From Winogradskyella ludwigii (GTDB lineage: Bacteria; Bacteroidota; Bacteroidia; Flavobacteriales; Flavobacteriaceae): a DNA stretch of 64,000 bases. Where the stretch lies: NCBI RefSeq assembly GCF_013403985.1, contig NZ_JABFDF010000002.1, positions 474,977 through 538,976 of the forward strand, in the 5' to 3' direction. This document shows, piece after piece, positions 26,893 through 37,045 of this stretch. The notes below the pieces were generated by a model that was not told the DNA's origin, ran no database searches, and saw nothing but the letters and a program-made list of their open reading frames with translations. Both the position numbers and the translations under genes were made by a program. Numbering within the stretch: position 1 is the first letter of the stretch; each line of letters begins with the position of its first letter.

Positions 26893-27612
26893 TTAAAGCG
26901 TAGCCAATAGATGCTGAACCTCGACAATAGTTGTTCTATACAGTTTTTTATTAGGTTTTGTTAAACGCTGAGACTCTATAGAAATTTCATCTAACAAAGC
27001 TTTTCCTTCTACTGTTCTGTTATTGTCTAGATAAAATTTTGCCAATTCTAAACGTTCAGCATAATTGGAATAGGGTCTATCTATAGCTTTCAATTGCACT
27101 TCTGCCTCTGCTGTTTTACCCAATTCACTTAAAGCTAAACCGTAACAAAATTGTTGTTTAGATCCCTTAAATTCTGACTTCGCTTTTATAAATTCTACTT
27201 GTTCAATAACTGCTGTATAATCTTTCATCTGAAAATAACACAATATCAAATTTTGTCGTGCGTATAAATCATCTTGAACAGCATCTTCTAAAGTAATATT
27301 GTAATTTAAGATTGCATTAGTAAAATCCTTATTCTGGAAATAGGCATCGGCTAATTCTATTCTATTAGTATATGTATCTATAAATTGAAGCTTCTTTTCT
27401 AAATCTTTTATCCGTTTCGTTGGATTAAGGACTAAGGTTATTTCCTCTTGAATTTTTTCGGCATCATTTTTATTAAACATCTGAGTTACGATGTAAATTA
27501 AAGGCCCAATAGCCGGAACAAAGAAAATAAGGAAATACCAATAATAAGGTTTGCTATTTTTATAAGCATGATACAAACAATACACTTGGACAATTATAAG
27601 TAAGTAATACAT
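26893..27612 (-). CDS. Membrane-anchored TPR protein with PLDc_N-like segment
   Basis: A 239-residue protein. The N-terminus has two hydrophobic stretches (about 1-18 and 24-44) with YWYFLIFFVPAIGPLIYIV, similar to the small PLDc_N membrane motif. Residues about 80-235 form TPR helices (NRIELADAYFQNKDFTNAIL, ARQNLILCYFQMKDYTAVI, FCYGLALSELGKTAEAE). It is probably an inner-membrane scaffold facing the cytoplasm. It lies 31 nt downstream of yaaA on the same strand. Confidence 0.7.
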   Translation of the reverse strand: MYYLLIIVQVYCLYHAYKNSKPYYWYFLIFFVPAIGPLIYIVTQMFNKNDAEKIQEEITLVLNPTKRIKDLEKKLQFIDTYTNRIELADAYFQNKDFTNAILNYNITLEDAVQDDLYARQNLILCYFQMKDYTAVIEQVEFIKAKSEFKGSKQQFCYGLALSELGKTAEAEVQLKAIDRPYSNYAERLELAKFYLDNNRTVEGKALLDEISIESQRLTKPNKKLYRTTIVEVQHLLATL

Positions 27613-27643
27613 AACTCAAATTTAAGCAATTTATAGATCTATT

Positions 27644-28402
27644 TTATCTTGTAAAAACCAATTCGGTTTCTGAAGACAACTCATCACTAAACCCATAGTT
27701 TTCATAATTGAATGCTTTAATATCGTCTAAGGTTTTTGCATTAGTATCAATAATATATCTTGCCATTAACCCTCTCGCTAATTTGGCGAAAATGGCTACG
27801 ATTTTATACTTGTCGTTTTTAAATTCTTTAAAAGCGATATTAATTACAGGCACTTTTAAGACCTTAGTATCTATAGCTTTAAAATATTCTTGACTTGCTA
27901 AGTTGAGGAAAATTTCGTCCTCTTCCATTTCATCATTTAAAGCTTTAGTCACTTTCTTTTGCCAAAACTCGTAAAGATTTTTGTTTTTACCAACTGGCAT
28001 TTTTGTTCCCATTTCTAATCGATAAGGCTGTATTAAATCTAATGGTTTTAAGACTCCATATAATCCTGAAAGAATACGAACAGTATCTTGAACTTTGTCT
28101 AGCTTATCAGTATCAATAGAATAAGCATCTAACCCTCTGTACACATCTCCACTAAACGCATAAATGGCTTGCCTTGCATTGTCTTCAGTAAATGGTAATT
28201 CCCACTCTTGGTTACGCTCGTAATTTAACTGACTTAAATTATCTGATATATGCATGAGCGTCGATAAATTCTTTGCCGATTTCTTTTTTAATAGCTTATT
28301 TAAACGTTGTGCTTCGTCTAAAAAAACACCTTCTGTAATTCTAGAAGTTGGTAACTCGGTATCGTAATCTAAAGATTTTGCTGGTGATAATACTAATTTC
28401 AT
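27644..28402 (-). CDS. yaaA: Peroxide stress protein YaaA
   Basis: A 252-residue protein of standard YaaA length. Family signatures are [11 protein letters not shown] at the N-terminus, [54 protein letters not shown] and [12 protein letters not shown]. In E. coli, YaaA lowers intracellular iron and limits DNA damage under hydrogen peroxide stress. The protein is cytoplasmic. It is likely the first gene of a two-gene unit with the TPR protein. Confidence 0.93.
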   Translation of the reverse strand: MKLVLSPAKSLDYDTELPTSRITEGVFLDEAQRLNKLLKKKSAKNLSTLMHISDNLSQLNYERNQEWELPFTEDNARQAIYAFSGDVYRGLDAYSIDTDKLDKVQDTVRILSGLYGVLKPLDLIQPYRLEMGTKMPVGKNKNLYEFWQKKVTKALNDEMEEDEIFLNLASQEYFKAIDTKVLKVPVINIAFKEFKNDKYKIVAIFAKLARGLMARYIIDTNAKTLDDIKAFNYENYGFSDELSSETELVFTR

Positions 28403-28757
28403 GCTATGCTTAATTTATTTCTATAACAAATACACTTGTAAGCGAATATCTGTTTAAGGTTATACTATTTTTCTTTTTCTACTGTAAAAATACAATGTAT
28501 CTAAAAGAGTTTCTAATAATAATGAACACTAAAATTAATGTCACTATAAGAAATAACTATTTAATATCTAAAAACAATTGATATAACTAATAACATGTTT
28601 TTTTTTACTTTTAGTAAGCTGTAATTAAAAAGCAATAAGAAAGTACGTTAAGAAATGAAATCAAAAAAACCAACATATAAAACAGCGCTTACATATTGGT
28701 TATTGATTTTTAAACTAAAAGATACCTGCTTTTTCAGATATTAATGTTTCTCTGATA
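28403..28757. other. AT-rich spacer with no recognised feature
   Basis: 355 nt between two minus-strand genes. It contains T- and A-rich runs but no hairpin followed by a T tract, no tRNA and no coding frame with a recognisable protein. Confidence 0.55.
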
Positions 28758-29792
28758 TTATTGCTCTATGTGTTTTGCATAATGCCTCCACTTCTCTATA
28801 CATAGCTGCATATCTTCTGGCACTTCAGATTGAAATTGCATAAATTCTCCTGTTGTAGGATGCACAAAACCTAATGTTTTGGCATGTAACGCTTGTCTAG
28901 GTAAAATCTTAAAACAATTATCTACAAATTGTTTGTACTTAGTAAACGTTGTTCCTTTTAAGATACGCTCTCCTCCATAACGTGCATCATTAAAAAGCGT
29001 GTGACCAATATGCTTCATGTGTACACGGATTTGGTGTGTACGTCCCGTTTCAAGCTTACAAGTTACCAAAGTTACATAACCTAATCGTTCTATAACTTTA
29101 TAATGTGTTACTGCTGGTTTTCCTTTTTCTTCGAAATCGTCTATATAAACCGTGTTTTGTAATCTATTTTTAGGATGACGTCCAATATTCCCTTCAATGG
29201 TACCTTCATCGTCTTCCAAATTTCCCCAAACGATGGCAACATATTCGCGTTCACTCGTTTTCTTAGCAAACTGACTTGACAAATGTGCCATAGCTTGTTC
29301 GGTTTTAGCAACCACTAACAATCCACTTGTGTCTTTATCTATTCGGTGTACCAAACCTGGTCTATCACTAGAGTTATTTGGTAAATTTTCAATATGAAAA
29401 ATAAGCGCATTAATTAATGTACCAGAATAATTTCCATGTCCTGGATGCACCACCATTCCTGCTGGTTTATTCACTACAAGTAAATCATCGTCTTCGTAAA
29501 CCACATCAATAGGAATATCTTCGGCTACTAATAGATTTTCGTGTGGAGGATGCTCAAACTTAACTGTAATGTAATCGTTAGGTTTTACTTTGTAATTCGA
29601 TTTTACAGGTACATCATTCACAAAAATGCTTCCATCTTTTGCTGCAGCTTGAATTTTATTACGCGTTGCGTTTTCAATAAAATTCATTAAATATTTATCG
29701 ATACGCAGTGGTTGTTGTCCACTAACTACTCTAAAAGCATGGTGCTCATAAAGTTCGTTTTCTTCTTCTGAAATATCAGGAATATTTGGCAT
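28758..29792 (-). CDS. RluA family pseudouridine synthase (RluD-like)
   Basis: A 344-residue protein with an N-terminal S4 RNA-binding domain (about 28-90, IDKYLMNFIENATRNKIQAA) and a catalytic domain. The RluA-family active site is HRIDKDTSGLLVVAKT, with Asp152 as the nucleophile. Further motifs are LLVVNKPAGMVVHPG, TCKLETGRTHQIRVHM and ALHAKTLGFVHP. It isomerises specific uridines in 23S rRNA; the RluD assignment is from overall layout. It starts 9 nt after the PASTA gene and forms an operon with it. Confidence 0.9.
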   Translation of the reverse strand: MPNIPDISEEENELYEHHAFRVVSGQQPLRIDKYLMNFIENATRNKIQAAAKDGSIFVNDVPVKSNYKVKPNDYITVKFEHPPHENLLVAEDIPIDVVYEDDDLLVVNKPAGMVVHPGHGNYSGTLINALIFHIENLPNNSSDRPGLVHRIDKDTSGLLVVAKTEQAMAHLSSQFAKKTSEREYVAIVWGNLEDDEGTIEGNIGRHPKNRLQNTVYIDDFEEKGKPAVTHYKVIERLGYVTLVTCKLETGRTHQIRVHMKHIGHTLFNDARYGGERILKGTTFTKYKQFVDNCFKILPRQALHAKTLGFVHPTTGEFMQFQSEVPEDMQLCIEKWRHYAKHIEQ

Positions 29793-29801
29793 TATCTTAA
29801 A

Positions 29802-30350
29802 TTATAGTTTACCATTCCCTAATACTAAGTCTATCTTAGATGTTAAGGGTAATAATGTGCCTGGTTTTAATGTCTTGCCTTTATAAGACATAGATATAAC
29901 ACCCTCACCAATAGCATCTTTGTAGGTGATATCACCAATTTCAAACTCTAAGGCTTGCAATTGTGGCTTGGCTTGTCTAAAGGTGCGTTTTAAAATATTT
30001 GGCACTTCTACTTTTCGGTAACCTGAAGGGTTTAATATTAAATATATTTTTCTGTTTTCTTTAACCTGCGCTCCTGCTATAGGGTTTTGCTCTATAACAG
30101 AATACTTAGGATATTTAGGGTTGTAATTAGCAGAGTCTTGAATCTCCATTGCCAAATCATGATCCTTTAACTCTATACCAACAGTCTCTAAAGATTTACC
30201 CTTAAGATCTGGTACAATTACAAATTCTCCATGATTGGTAGTCATATTTAACCACTTAAGGACAATAAAACACAACACCACAATGGCTACAACGGCTAAT
30301 GCCAATTGTTTAAAAAACACTTTACTGGTAAGAAACTTAACAAAACTCAT
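29802..30350 (-). CDS. PASTA-domain membrane protein
   Basis: I use ATG at 30350 (182 residues, MSFVKFLTSK); a TTG seven codons upstream lies in a putative -7 element. The protein has one N-terminal transmembrane helix (about 13-33) and then PASTA modules outside the membrane. The first starts FVIVPDLKGKSLETVGIEL and the second VEVPNILKRTFRQAKPQLQA, with a shorter C-terminal segment. PASTA domains often bind peptidoglycan or muropeptides. There is no kinase or penicillin-binding domain. Its divergent neighbour is ddl, which fits a cell-wall role. Confidence 0.85.
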   Translation of the reverse strand: MSFVKFLTSKVFFKQLALAVVAIVVLCFIVLKWLNMTTNHGEFVIVPDLKGKSLETVGIELKDHDLAMEIQDSANYNPKYPKYSVIEQNPIAGAQVKENRKIYLILNPSGYRKVEVPNILKRTFRQAKPQLQALEFEIGDITYKDAIGEGVISMSYKGKTLKPGTLLPLTSKIDLVLGNGKL

Positions 30351-30368
30351 GAGCGAAATAATTGTTGA

Positions 30369-30376
30369 CAAAACTA
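30369..30376 (-). promoter_or_regulatory. Putative -7 element of the PASTA-RluD operon
   Basis: Minus-strand TAGTTTTG fits TANNTTTG, about 18 nt before the ATG at 30350. It covers the alternative TTG start, which argues for the shorter protein. Confidence 0.45.
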
Positions 30377-30453
30377 AGGAATTCTAACATTAAAATAACG
30401 TTGAATATTTAAAATACGTATGATATCGTAATTTAGTTTATTGAAATAATTGA

Positions 30454-30461
30454 TACTTTTG
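30454..30461 (+). promoter_or_regulatory. Putative -7 element of ddl
   Basis: TACTTTTG fits TANNTTTG and lies 25 nt before the ddl ATG. No good -33 element was found at the usual spacing. Confidence 0.45.
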
Positions 30462-30486
30462 TTTTACGACATTTTCAAACTATACA

Positions 30487-31464
30487 ATGAAGAAAAATAT
30501 AGCAATCATTATGGGAGGTTATTCTAGCGAATACAAAATCTCTCTTTTAAGTGGTAACGTGGTTTACAACACCTTAGACAAAGACATTTACAATGCTTAT
30601 CGTGTGCATATTTTTAAAGACAAATGGGTTTTTGTTAATGATATGGACGAAGAATTTCCTATTGATAAAAATGACTTTTCTGTTTTAGTAAATGAAACTA
30701 AAATTAATTTTGATTGTGTTTTTAATGCTATTCACGGTTCTCCTGGTGAAGATGGTTACATGCAAGCCTATTTTGAATTGTTAGATATGCCGCAAACGAG
30801 TTGTTCTATGTATCAATCTGCATTAACTTATAATAAACGCGATTTACTTTCTACACTTAAACCCTATGGTATTAAAACCGCTGAGAGTTATCCGCTTAAT
30901 CAAGGAGATATAATTGATGAGAATGCCATCGTTGCAAAAGTAGGCTTACCTTGTTTTGTAAAAGCTAATAAAGCAGGAAGTAGTTTTGGAATATCTAAAG
31001 TCTATAAAAAAGAAGAATTAAAAGAAGCTATTGAAAACTCTTTTAAAGAAGATAACGAAATTATAATTGAACAATTTTTAGATGGTGTTGAAGTCTCCGT
31101 TGGTGTTATTAATTATAAAGGTGAAACCGTAGTTTTACCAATAACCGAAATTGTATCTGAAAATGATTTCTTTGATTACGAAGCTAAATATTTAGGGAAG
31201 TCGCAAGAAATTACACCTGCTCGCATTTCTGAAGATTATGCAACCAAAGTTAGAATTGAAGCCAAAAGGGTTTATGAAATTTTAAAGATGAAAGGTTTTT
31301 CGCGAAGTGAATTTATCTTTAAAAATGATGAACCTTACCTACTTGAAGTTAACACAGTACCTGGCTTAACTAAAAACAGCATTTTACCAAAACAGGCTGA
31401 TGAAGCCGGAATAAGTTTGAAGGATTTGTTTGGCAATGCTATTGAAGATGCCATGACAATTTAA
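30487..31464 (+). CDS. ddl: D-alanine--D-alanine ligase
   Basis: A 325-residue ATP-grasp enzyme. Seen: N-terminal IAIIMGGYSSEYKISLLSG, the substrate-site motif FNAIHGSPGEDGYMQAYFEL, the grasp region LPCFVKANKAGSSFGISKV, the ATP/Mg site IIIEQFLDGVEVSVGVI, and the C-terminal RSEFIFKNDEPYLLEVNTVP with GLTKNSILPKQ. It joins two D-alanines for peptidoglycan precursors in the cytoplasm. The PASTA gene is divergent on the left and coaD follows 58 nt downstream. Confidence 0.95.
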   Translation: MKKNIAIIMGGYSSEYKISLLSGNVVYNTLDKDIYNAYRVHIFKDKWVFVNDMDEEFPIDKNDFSVLVNETKINFDCVFNAIHGSPGEDGYMQAYFELLDMPQTSCSMYQSALTYNKRDLLSTLKPYGIKTAESYPLNQGDIIDENAIVAKVGLPCFVKANKAGSSFGISKVYKKEELKEAIENSFKEDNEIIIEQFLDGVEVSVGVINYKGETVVLPITEIVSENDFFDYEAKYLGKSQEITPARISEDYATKVRIEAKRVYEILKMKGFSRSEFIFKNDEPYLLEVNTVPGLTKNSILPKQADEAGISLKDLFGNAIEDAMTI

Positions 31465-31468
31465 TACT

Positions 31469-31476
31469 TATATTTG
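31469..31476 (+). promoter_or_regulatory. Putative -7 element of coaD
   Basis: TATATTTG fits TANNTTTG, 46 nt before the coaD ATG. A TTG at 31442-31444 is a possible but rather distant -33 element (24-nt spacing), located in the end of ddl. Confidence 0.4.
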
Positions 31477-31522
31477 AAATTAATAAGCTTCCCATCTTTA
31501 TGGGAACTGCAAAACTGCATCC

Positions 31523-31981
31523 ATGAAAAGAGCAATATTCCCAGGATCTTTTGATCCTATAACTAACGGTCACTACGATATTATAAAACGCGGTATTAAA
31601 CTCTTTGATGAAGTAGTGGTTGCCATTGGTATAAACGCAGATAAAAAATACATGTTCTCTTTAGAAGAACGAAAAACATTTATTGAAGACGCTTTTAAAG
31701 GCGAACCTAAAGTAAAAGTAGTGACCTACACAGGATTAACTATTGATTTTTGCGAAAAAATTGATGCCGAATTTATATTGAGAGGTTTACGAAATCCTGC
31801 CGATTTTGAATTTGAAAAGGCCATAGCACATACCAATCGAAGGTTATCTAAAATTGAAACGGTATTTTTGTTAACGGCTGCTAAAACGTCTTTTATTTCG
31901 TCTTCAATAGTACGTGATGTACTTAGAAATAATGGCGACTATACGGTTTTAGTTCCTGAAAGCGTAAGGGTGAATAAGTAA
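31523..31981 (+). CDS. coaD: Pantetheine-phosphate adenylyltransferase
   Basis: A 152-residue nucleotidyltransferase of normal CoaD length. The N-terminal AIFPGSFDPITNGHYDIIKR contains the TxGH-type nucleotide motif (Thr14-Asn15-Gly16-His17). The second motif ISSSIVRDVL lies near the C-terminus, and LRGLRNPADFEFEKAIAHTN is family-specific. It makes dephospho-CoA from ATP and 4'-phosphopantetheine. It converges with the GSCFA gene, with 17 nt between stop codons. Confidence 0.94.
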   Translation: MKRAIFPGSFDPITNGHYDIIKRGIKLFDEVVVAIGINADKKYMFSLEERKTFIEDAFKGEPKVKVVTYTGLTIDFCEKIDAEFILRGLRNPADFEFEKAIAHTNRRLSKIETVFLLTAAKTSFISSSIVRDVLRNNGDYTVLVPESVRVNK

Positions 31982-31998
31982 TATTAAGTCTTATTTCT

Positions 31999-32949
31999 TT
32001 AAAATAAAATTTCAGGATAGTGTTGTTGGAGCACTTTAATTTTAGATTCTAAATTTTCTAAAAATTTCTGATGCGCTTCTGATGCAGCATTAAAAGGTCT
32101 GTGTTGTAATCCTTTTTGAATGATTTCTACAGTTTCAGCTGTTTTTATAGCTTCTTCCGTTAACCAAACAATTTTAAACTTGTCCCAAATATAATCGATA
32201 GCTACCTCACTAGGATGAAGCATATCTACATTATAGAAACGATAATCCCTTAATTCATCCATCATAATTTCATACGACGGAAAGTAATACAATTGATGTC
32301 TCGGTTCTACTACTTGATGAATTGCAGCTAACAAATGCGATTTACTTTGTGTATTTTCTACAAAGCCGTCTTTAATATGTCTTACAGGTGACACAGTAAA
32401 TAGAAACGAAACTTCAGGATTGATACTTTTTACTAAGCTGACAATAGCTTCAAGAGATTCTGTAATTTGATCTACAGAAAGTAATTCTTTTAGAAACTGT
32501 TTTTGAGGTAATTTATGGCAATTAGCAACAACCTTATCCGATTCAATATGCCTATAAACCCAACTTGTTCCTAAAGTTATTATAACATGTTTTGTATTAA
32601 CTAAATTATTGTGAGTCTCATCAATTTGAGAATTTAAAACACTTAGTAATTCAACTTTAGAAGTCTTGTTTAATTTTGAGTGTGCATCTAAACAAAACCA
32701 TTGTTCGTTATGATAGTATAAATCTTCTTCAGAATAATAATCTTTATTTATAGAACGCGTAATTAGATGTTCTATCGCTAAAGGATGAAATAAAATCCCG
32801 AACGGATTAATTGTAGATTGAAATTTATGATACATAAACTTACTTCCAATATTCTCTGAAAAACAAGAACCAAGCAACAACAATTTAGAGTTGTAATCTA
32901 TTTGATTGTGCTGTTGCTTGACTAATGGTATTTGTGTTTGTAGTTTCAT
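31999..32949 (-). CDS. GSCFA domain protein
   Basis: I choose ATG at 32949 (MKLQTQIPLVKQ); an in-frame GTG at 32961 adds four residues and is less likely. The GSCFA signature is LLLLGSCFSENIG, followed by FQSTINPFGILFHPLAIEH. Later conserved parts are VIITLGTSWVYRH, FLFTVSPVRHIKDGF and MLHPSEVAIDYIWDKF. The family is related to GDSL/SGNH esterases, where the Ser of GSCFS and a late Asp-His-like pair (here DMLHPS) would be catalytic; the substrate is unknown. It follows alaS by 36 nt on the same strand. Confidence 0.88.
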   Translation of the reverse strand: MKLQTQIPLVKQQHNQIDYNSKLLLLGSCFSENIGSKFMYHKFQSTINPFGILFHPLAIEHLITRSINKDYYSEEDLYYHNEQWFCLDAHSKLNKTSKVELLSVLNSQIDETHNNLVNTKHVIITLGTSWVYRHIESDKVVANCHKLPQKQFLKELLSVDQITESLEAIVSLVKSINPEVSFLFTVSPVRHIKDGFVENTQSKSHLLAAIHQVVEPRHQLYYFPSYEIMMDELRDYRFYNVDMLHPSEVAIDYIWDKFKIVWLTEEAIKTAETVEIIQKGLQHRPFNAASEAHQKFLENLESKIKVLQQHYPEILF

Positions 32950-32985
32950 AATAGATTCCACATCAAATGCGGAATAACATATATA

Positions 32986-35598
32986 TTATAGATAACCTTT
33001 AGCAGCCTCCAAAGCAGCTTCAATTCCAGCAGGATTTTTACCACCAGCAGTGGCGAAGAAAGGTTGTCCTCCACCTCCACCTTGGATGTGTTTTCCTAAT
33101 TCTCTTACTATAGTACCAGCGTTTAAGTTTTTACTCGCTACTAATTCTTTAGAAATGTAACACGACAAAATTGCCTTACCATCATTTTCTGCACCAAACA
33201 ATAAGAATAAGCTATCAAACTGACTTCCTAACTCAAAGCATACATCTTTAACACCAGATGCATCTAAATCTATTTTTTTAGCTAAAAACTGAATCCCGTT
33301 AATTTCCGTCAATTCGTTTTTAAGTTCGCCTTTAATATTCTTAGCTTTATCTTTAAGAAATCCTTCAATCTGCTTCTTTAATTCTGCATTCTCACTTTGA
33401 AGAGTCTCTAATGCTTTTACTGGCGTTTTTACATTATTAAGCAAAGCTTTCATTTCAAGATAAGCTGTGTTATTCTCAGAATAATAGTCTTTAACCGCTT
33501 TATTAGTAATTGCTTCAATTCGTCTAATACCTGCAGCAACAGCACCTTCAGATACTATTTTAAAATGCCATATATCAGATGTATTCTTTACATGAATACC
33601 TCCACACAGTTCCATAGAGTTTCCAAAACGAATCGTTCTAACTGTATCTCCATATTTCTCTCCAAATAAAGCCATTGCGCCTTCTTCTATGGCTTTTTCC
33701 ATTGCAACATTTCGTTGTTCTTCTAAGGGTAACTTTCCTTCTATTCTAGCATTTACAAAATCTTCAATTTCTTGTAATTGCTCTGAAGTTACTTTTGCGA
33801 AGTGCGAAAAATCAAAGCGTAATGATTTTGGCTTTACCAAAGATCCCTTTTGTTCTACATGCTCGCCTAAAACAGTTCTTAATGCTTGATGCAATAAGTG
33901 TGTTGCAGAGTGATTACTAGAAGACAAAGCTCTGTGTTCACTATTAACTACAGCTTTAAAACTTTCATTAAGATGCTCTGGTAAATTTTTACTTAAATGG
34001 ATAATAACATTATTCTCCTTTTTAGTATCTAAAATATAAATTAAATCTCCATGTGCACCTTGTAACGATCCTTTATCTCCAACTTGACCTCCTCCTTCTG
34101 GATAAAATGGTGTTAAATTAAAAACCAATTGATACATTTCGCCATCCTTTTTAGACGTAACTTTTCGGTATCTCGTAATCTTAACAGTAGCTTCTAAGGC
34201 ATCATAACCTATAAATTCTTCAACATCATCTTCTGCTAAAACTGTCCAATCCTCTGTAGATGTTTCACTAGCAGAACGCGATCTTTCTTTCTGTTTTTGT
34301 AATTGTTCTTTAAATCCTTTTTCGTCTAATTTTAAATTCTTTTCAGACAAAATTAAAGCGGTTAAATCAATAGGAAAACCGTAAGTATCATATAACTCAA
34401 AAGCTTTTTCGCCGGAAACAGTATCTCCTTTGGTTTCTTCAACAATACGATTCAACAAAACTAAACCTTGATCTAAGGTTCTTAAAAAAGAAGCTTCTTC
34501 TTCTTTAATTACATTTTCAATTAACACTTTTTGTGCTCGTAATTCAGGGAATGCATCTCCCATTTTCTTACTCAACACATCAACCAAACGGTATATAAAA
34601 GGTTCTTTTTTATCTAAGAACGTAAATCCATAGCGTACTGCTCTTCGTAAAATTCTACGAATTACATATCCTGCTCCTGTATTACTTGGCAATTGACCAT
34701 CTGCAATTGAAAATGCAACAGCACGAACGTGATCTGAAATAACACGGATTGCAATATCTGCCTCGTCATTATTACCATAAGTCTTATCTGTAATAGTTTC
34801 AATCTCACGAATAATCGGTGTAAAAACATCGGTATCGTAATTAGATTGTACACCTTGCAAAACCATACACAAACGCTCAAATCCCATTCCTGTATCAATA
34901 TGCTTGTTTGGTAATGCTTCAAGCGAACTATTTGCTTTTCGGTTGTATTCCATAAAAACCAAATTCCAAACCTCAACCACATGCGGATGATCCATATTGA
35001 TTAACGTCTTTCCATCAATCTTTGCTTTTTCTTCAGCAGAACGAATATCGACATGGATTTCGCTACAAGGTCCACAAGGCCCTTGATCTCCCATTTCCCA
35101 AAAATTATCCTTCTTGTTTCCTTTTAGAATGCGATCTTCAGCAATATATTGTTTCCAAATATCGTACGCTTCCGTATCCATTTCTAGATTATCGTCATCA
35201 TCACTACCCTCAAAAACAGTCACATAAAGGATATCTTTATCTATTGCATAAACTTCTGTAAGCAATTCCCAAGCCCAAGCAATAGCTTCTTCCTTAAAGT
35301 AATCTCCAAAACTCCAGTTCCCTAACATTTCAAACAAGGTATGGTGATAGGTATCATAACCGACTTCTTCTAAATCATTATGCTTACCTGAAACACGCAA
35401 ACATTTTTGTGAGTCAGAAATTCTACTTTTCTTTGGTTCTGCATTGCCTAAAAAGTATTCTTTGAAAGGCACCATACCTGCATTAACAAACATTAACGTT
35501 GGGTCATCTTTTAAGACCAATGGAGCAGAAGGAACAACAAGGTGCTGCTTTCCTTCAAAGAAATTTAAAAATTTAGATCGTACGTCTTGAGACTTCAT
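32986..35598 (-). CDS. alaS: Alanyl-tRNA synthetase
   Basis: An 870-residue class II synthetase of full length. Order: catalytic core with [34 protein letters not shown] and the class II motif 3 region ([15 protein letters not shown]), then the tRNA-recognition region, the editing domain with [12 protein letters not shown] and the zinc-site MELCGGIHV, a coiled-coil stretch (about 720-760), and the C-Ala domain ending with the glycine-rich [20 protein letters not shown]. It charges tRNA-Ala in the cytoplasm. GSCFA follows on the same strand and the M23 peptidase is divergent. Confidence 0.96.
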   Translation of the reverse strand: MKSQDVRSKFLNFFEGKQHLVVPSAPLVLKDDPTLMFVNAGMVPFKEYFLGNAEPKKSRISDSQKCLRVSGKHNDLEEVGYDTYHHTLFEMLGNWSFGDYFKEEAIAWAWELLTEVYAIDKDILYVTVFEGSDDDDNLEMDTEAYDIWKQYIAEDRILKGNKKDNFWEMGDQGPCGPCSEIHVDIRSAEEKAKIDGKTLINMDHPHVVEVWNLVFMEYNRKANSSLEALPNKHIDTGMGFERLCMVLQGVQSNYDTDVFTPIIREIETITDKTYGNNDEADIAIRVISDHVRAVAFSIADGQLPSNTGAGYVIRRILRRAVRYGFTFLDKKEPFIYRLVDVLSKKMGDAFPELRAQKVLIENVIKEEEASFLRTLDQGLVLLNRIVEETKGDTVSGEKAFELYDTYGFPIDLTALILSEKNLKLDEKGFKEQLQKQKERSRSASETSTEDWTVLAEDDVEEFIGYDALEATVKITRYRKVTSKKDGEMYQLVFNLTPFYPEGGGQVGDKGSLQGAHGDLIYILDTKKENNVIIHLSKNLPEHLNESFKAVVNSEHRALSSSNHSATHLLHQALRTVLGEHVEQKGSLVKPKSLRFDFSHFAKVTSEQLQEIEDFVNARIEGKLPLEEQRNVAMEKAIEEGAMALFGEKYGDTVRTIRFGNSMELCGGIHVKNTSDIWHFKIVSEGAVAAGIRRIEAITNKAVKDYYSENNTAYLEMKALLNNVKTPVKALETLQSENAELKKQIEGFLKDKAKNIKGELKNELTEINGIQFLAKKIDLDASGVKDVCFELGSQFDSLFLLFGAENDGKAILSCYISKELVASKNLNAGTIVRELGKHIQGGGGGQPFFATAGGKNPAGIEAALEAAKGYL

Positions 35599-35653
35599 AT
35601 ACTGAATTTAAAGCTTGTTTGTATTTAATTACCAAAAATGCAAAACAATTTTT

Positions 35654-35661
35654 TATCTTTG
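35654..35661 (+). promoter_or_regulatory. Putative -7 element of the M23 peptidase gene
   Basis: TATCTTTG fits TANNTTTG and lies 69 nt before the ATG at 35731. No -33 TTTG is found at the normal spacing. Confidence 0.4.
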
Positions 35662-35730
35662 GTTGCTTTGCGAATAAATTACAAACCGAAATTATGTCTG
35701 TAATTCTGCAAAAATAGCATAAATTCAAAC

Positions 35731-36702
35731 ATGGCTAAAGTAAAATATTATTATGATTCCGAAACGCTTTCTTACCGTAAAATAAAGCGTAAAAAAACGA
35801 CAACTATAAAGTATGTATCGGTGTTTTTAACTGCTGCAGCACTCTTTGGGTTTCTTTCTTTTTTTATTGCTAGTCAATATATTGAATCACCAAAGGAGCG
35901 CCAAATGGCTAGAGAATTGCAAAACATGGAACTACAGTTTGAATTAATAAACAAACGTACAGACGATGCTTTTGCAGCTTTAGAAAACGTAGAAGAACGC
36001 GACAATGCCATTTACAGACTTTATTTTGAAGCTAATCCCATACCAACAGAACAACGTAGAGCGGGTTTTGGCGGTATTAACCGTTATAAAAAGTTTGAAG
36101 GATTTGATAATTCTCAATTAATAAGTGAAAGTAATAAACGATTAGACATCTTAGAAAAAGCCATTGTAGTACAATCTAAATCTTTAGATGAAATTGCTAA
36201 ACTAGCGGAAGACAAAGAGAAGTTTTTAGAAGCGATACCAGCTATTCAACCTATTAATAATGTAAACCTCACACGGATGGCTTCTGGTTATGGTTACAGA
36301 ACTGATCCATTTACTAAGGTTAGGAAATTTCATTTTGGTATGGATTTTACAGCTCCTCGTGGCACACCAATTTACGCCTCTGGAGACGGAGTTATTAAAC
36401 GTGCAGATAACAGATCTACAGGTTATGGAAATCATATTCGAATAGATCATGGTTATGGTTACGTTTCATTGTATGCACATATGTACAAGTACAACGTTAA
36501 AGTAAATCAGCGTGTAAAACGTGGCGATTTAATTGGTTTTGTTGGAAGTACAGGCCGTTCTGAAGCACCTCATTTACATTATGAAGTCTTTAAAGATGGA
36601 GAACGCATAAACCCTATTAATTTTTATTACGGTAACTTATCTGCCGAAGAATACGATATTTTGCTTAAAAAAGCATCATTAGAAAACCAATCACTCGATT
36701 AA
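35731..36702 (+). CDS. M23 family metallopeptidase (LytM-type), membrane-anchored
   Basis: A 323-residue protein with a basic N-terminus (KIKRKKTTTIKY), one transmembrane helix (about 28-48), a helical periplasmic linker, and a C-terminal LytM domain. The zinc ligands are visible in HFGMDFTAPRGTPIYASGDG (His and Asp) and in the HLHYEVF motif, with VSLYAHM between them. M23 enzymes cut peptide cross-links in peptidoglycan. It is followed after 1 nt by a MerR-type regulator gene, so they share a transcript. Confidence 0.92.
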   Translation: MAKVKYYYDSETLSYRKIKRKKTTTIKYVSVFLTAAALFGFLSFFIASQYIESPKERQMARELQNMELQFELINKRTDDAFAALENVEERDNAIYRLYFEANPIPTEQRRAGFGGINRYKKFEGFDNSQLISESNKRLDILEKAIVVQSKSLDEIAKLAEDKEKFLEAIPAIQPINNVNLTRMASGYGYRTDPFTKVRKFHFGMDFTAPRGTPIYASGDGVIKRADNRSTGYGNHIRIDHGYGYVSLYAHMYKYNVKVNQRVKRGDLIGFVGSTGRSEAPHLHYEVFKDGERINPINFYYGNLSAEEYDILLKKASLENQSLD

Positions 36703-36703
36703 G

Positions 36704-37033
36704 ATGCATATAGACTTACCAGAAAAACGTTATTACGGAATTGGCGAAGTAGCCAAAGCCTTTAAGGTAAATGCCTCCTTGATTCGGTTTTGGGAAAAAG
36801 AATTCGACGTTTTAAAACCTAAGAAAAACGCTAAGGGCAACCGAAAATTTACACCAGAAGATATTAAGAATTTAAAATTCATTTATCATTTGGTTAAAGA
36901 GCGTGGTTTTACTTTAGAAGGAGCAAAAACACATCTTAAAGAAGAAAAAAAACAAGCTTTAGAGAAATTTGAAATTATTAATAAACTCGAAAGCATAAAA
37001 GCACAACTAACTAAAATAAAAACACAACTTTAA
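36704..37033 (+). CDS. MerR family transcriptional regulator
   Basis: A 109-residue protein with a winged helix-turn-helix (YYGIGEVAKAFKVNASLIRF, then WEKEFDVLKPKKNAKGNRKF and a TPEDI element) and a C-terminal helix that could dimerise (EKFEIINKLESIKAQLTKI). There are no effector-binding cysteines. Short MerR proteins next to an M23 peptidase are a common arrangement in Bacteroidota. The target genes are unknown. The LemA gene begins 12 nt further on. Confidence 0.88.
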   Translation: MHIDLPEKRYYGIGEVAKAFKVNASLIRFWEKEFDVLKPKKNAKGNRKFTPEDIKNLKFIYHLVKERGFTLEGAKTHLKEEKKQALEKFEIINKLESIKAQLTKIKTQL

Positions 37034-37045
37034 AACTATACTATT

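Noticed and set aside
34662..35261. Open frames of 79-106 codons in and opposite alaS
   Set aside because: They overlap the catalytic part of a full-length alaS in other frames and show no domain.
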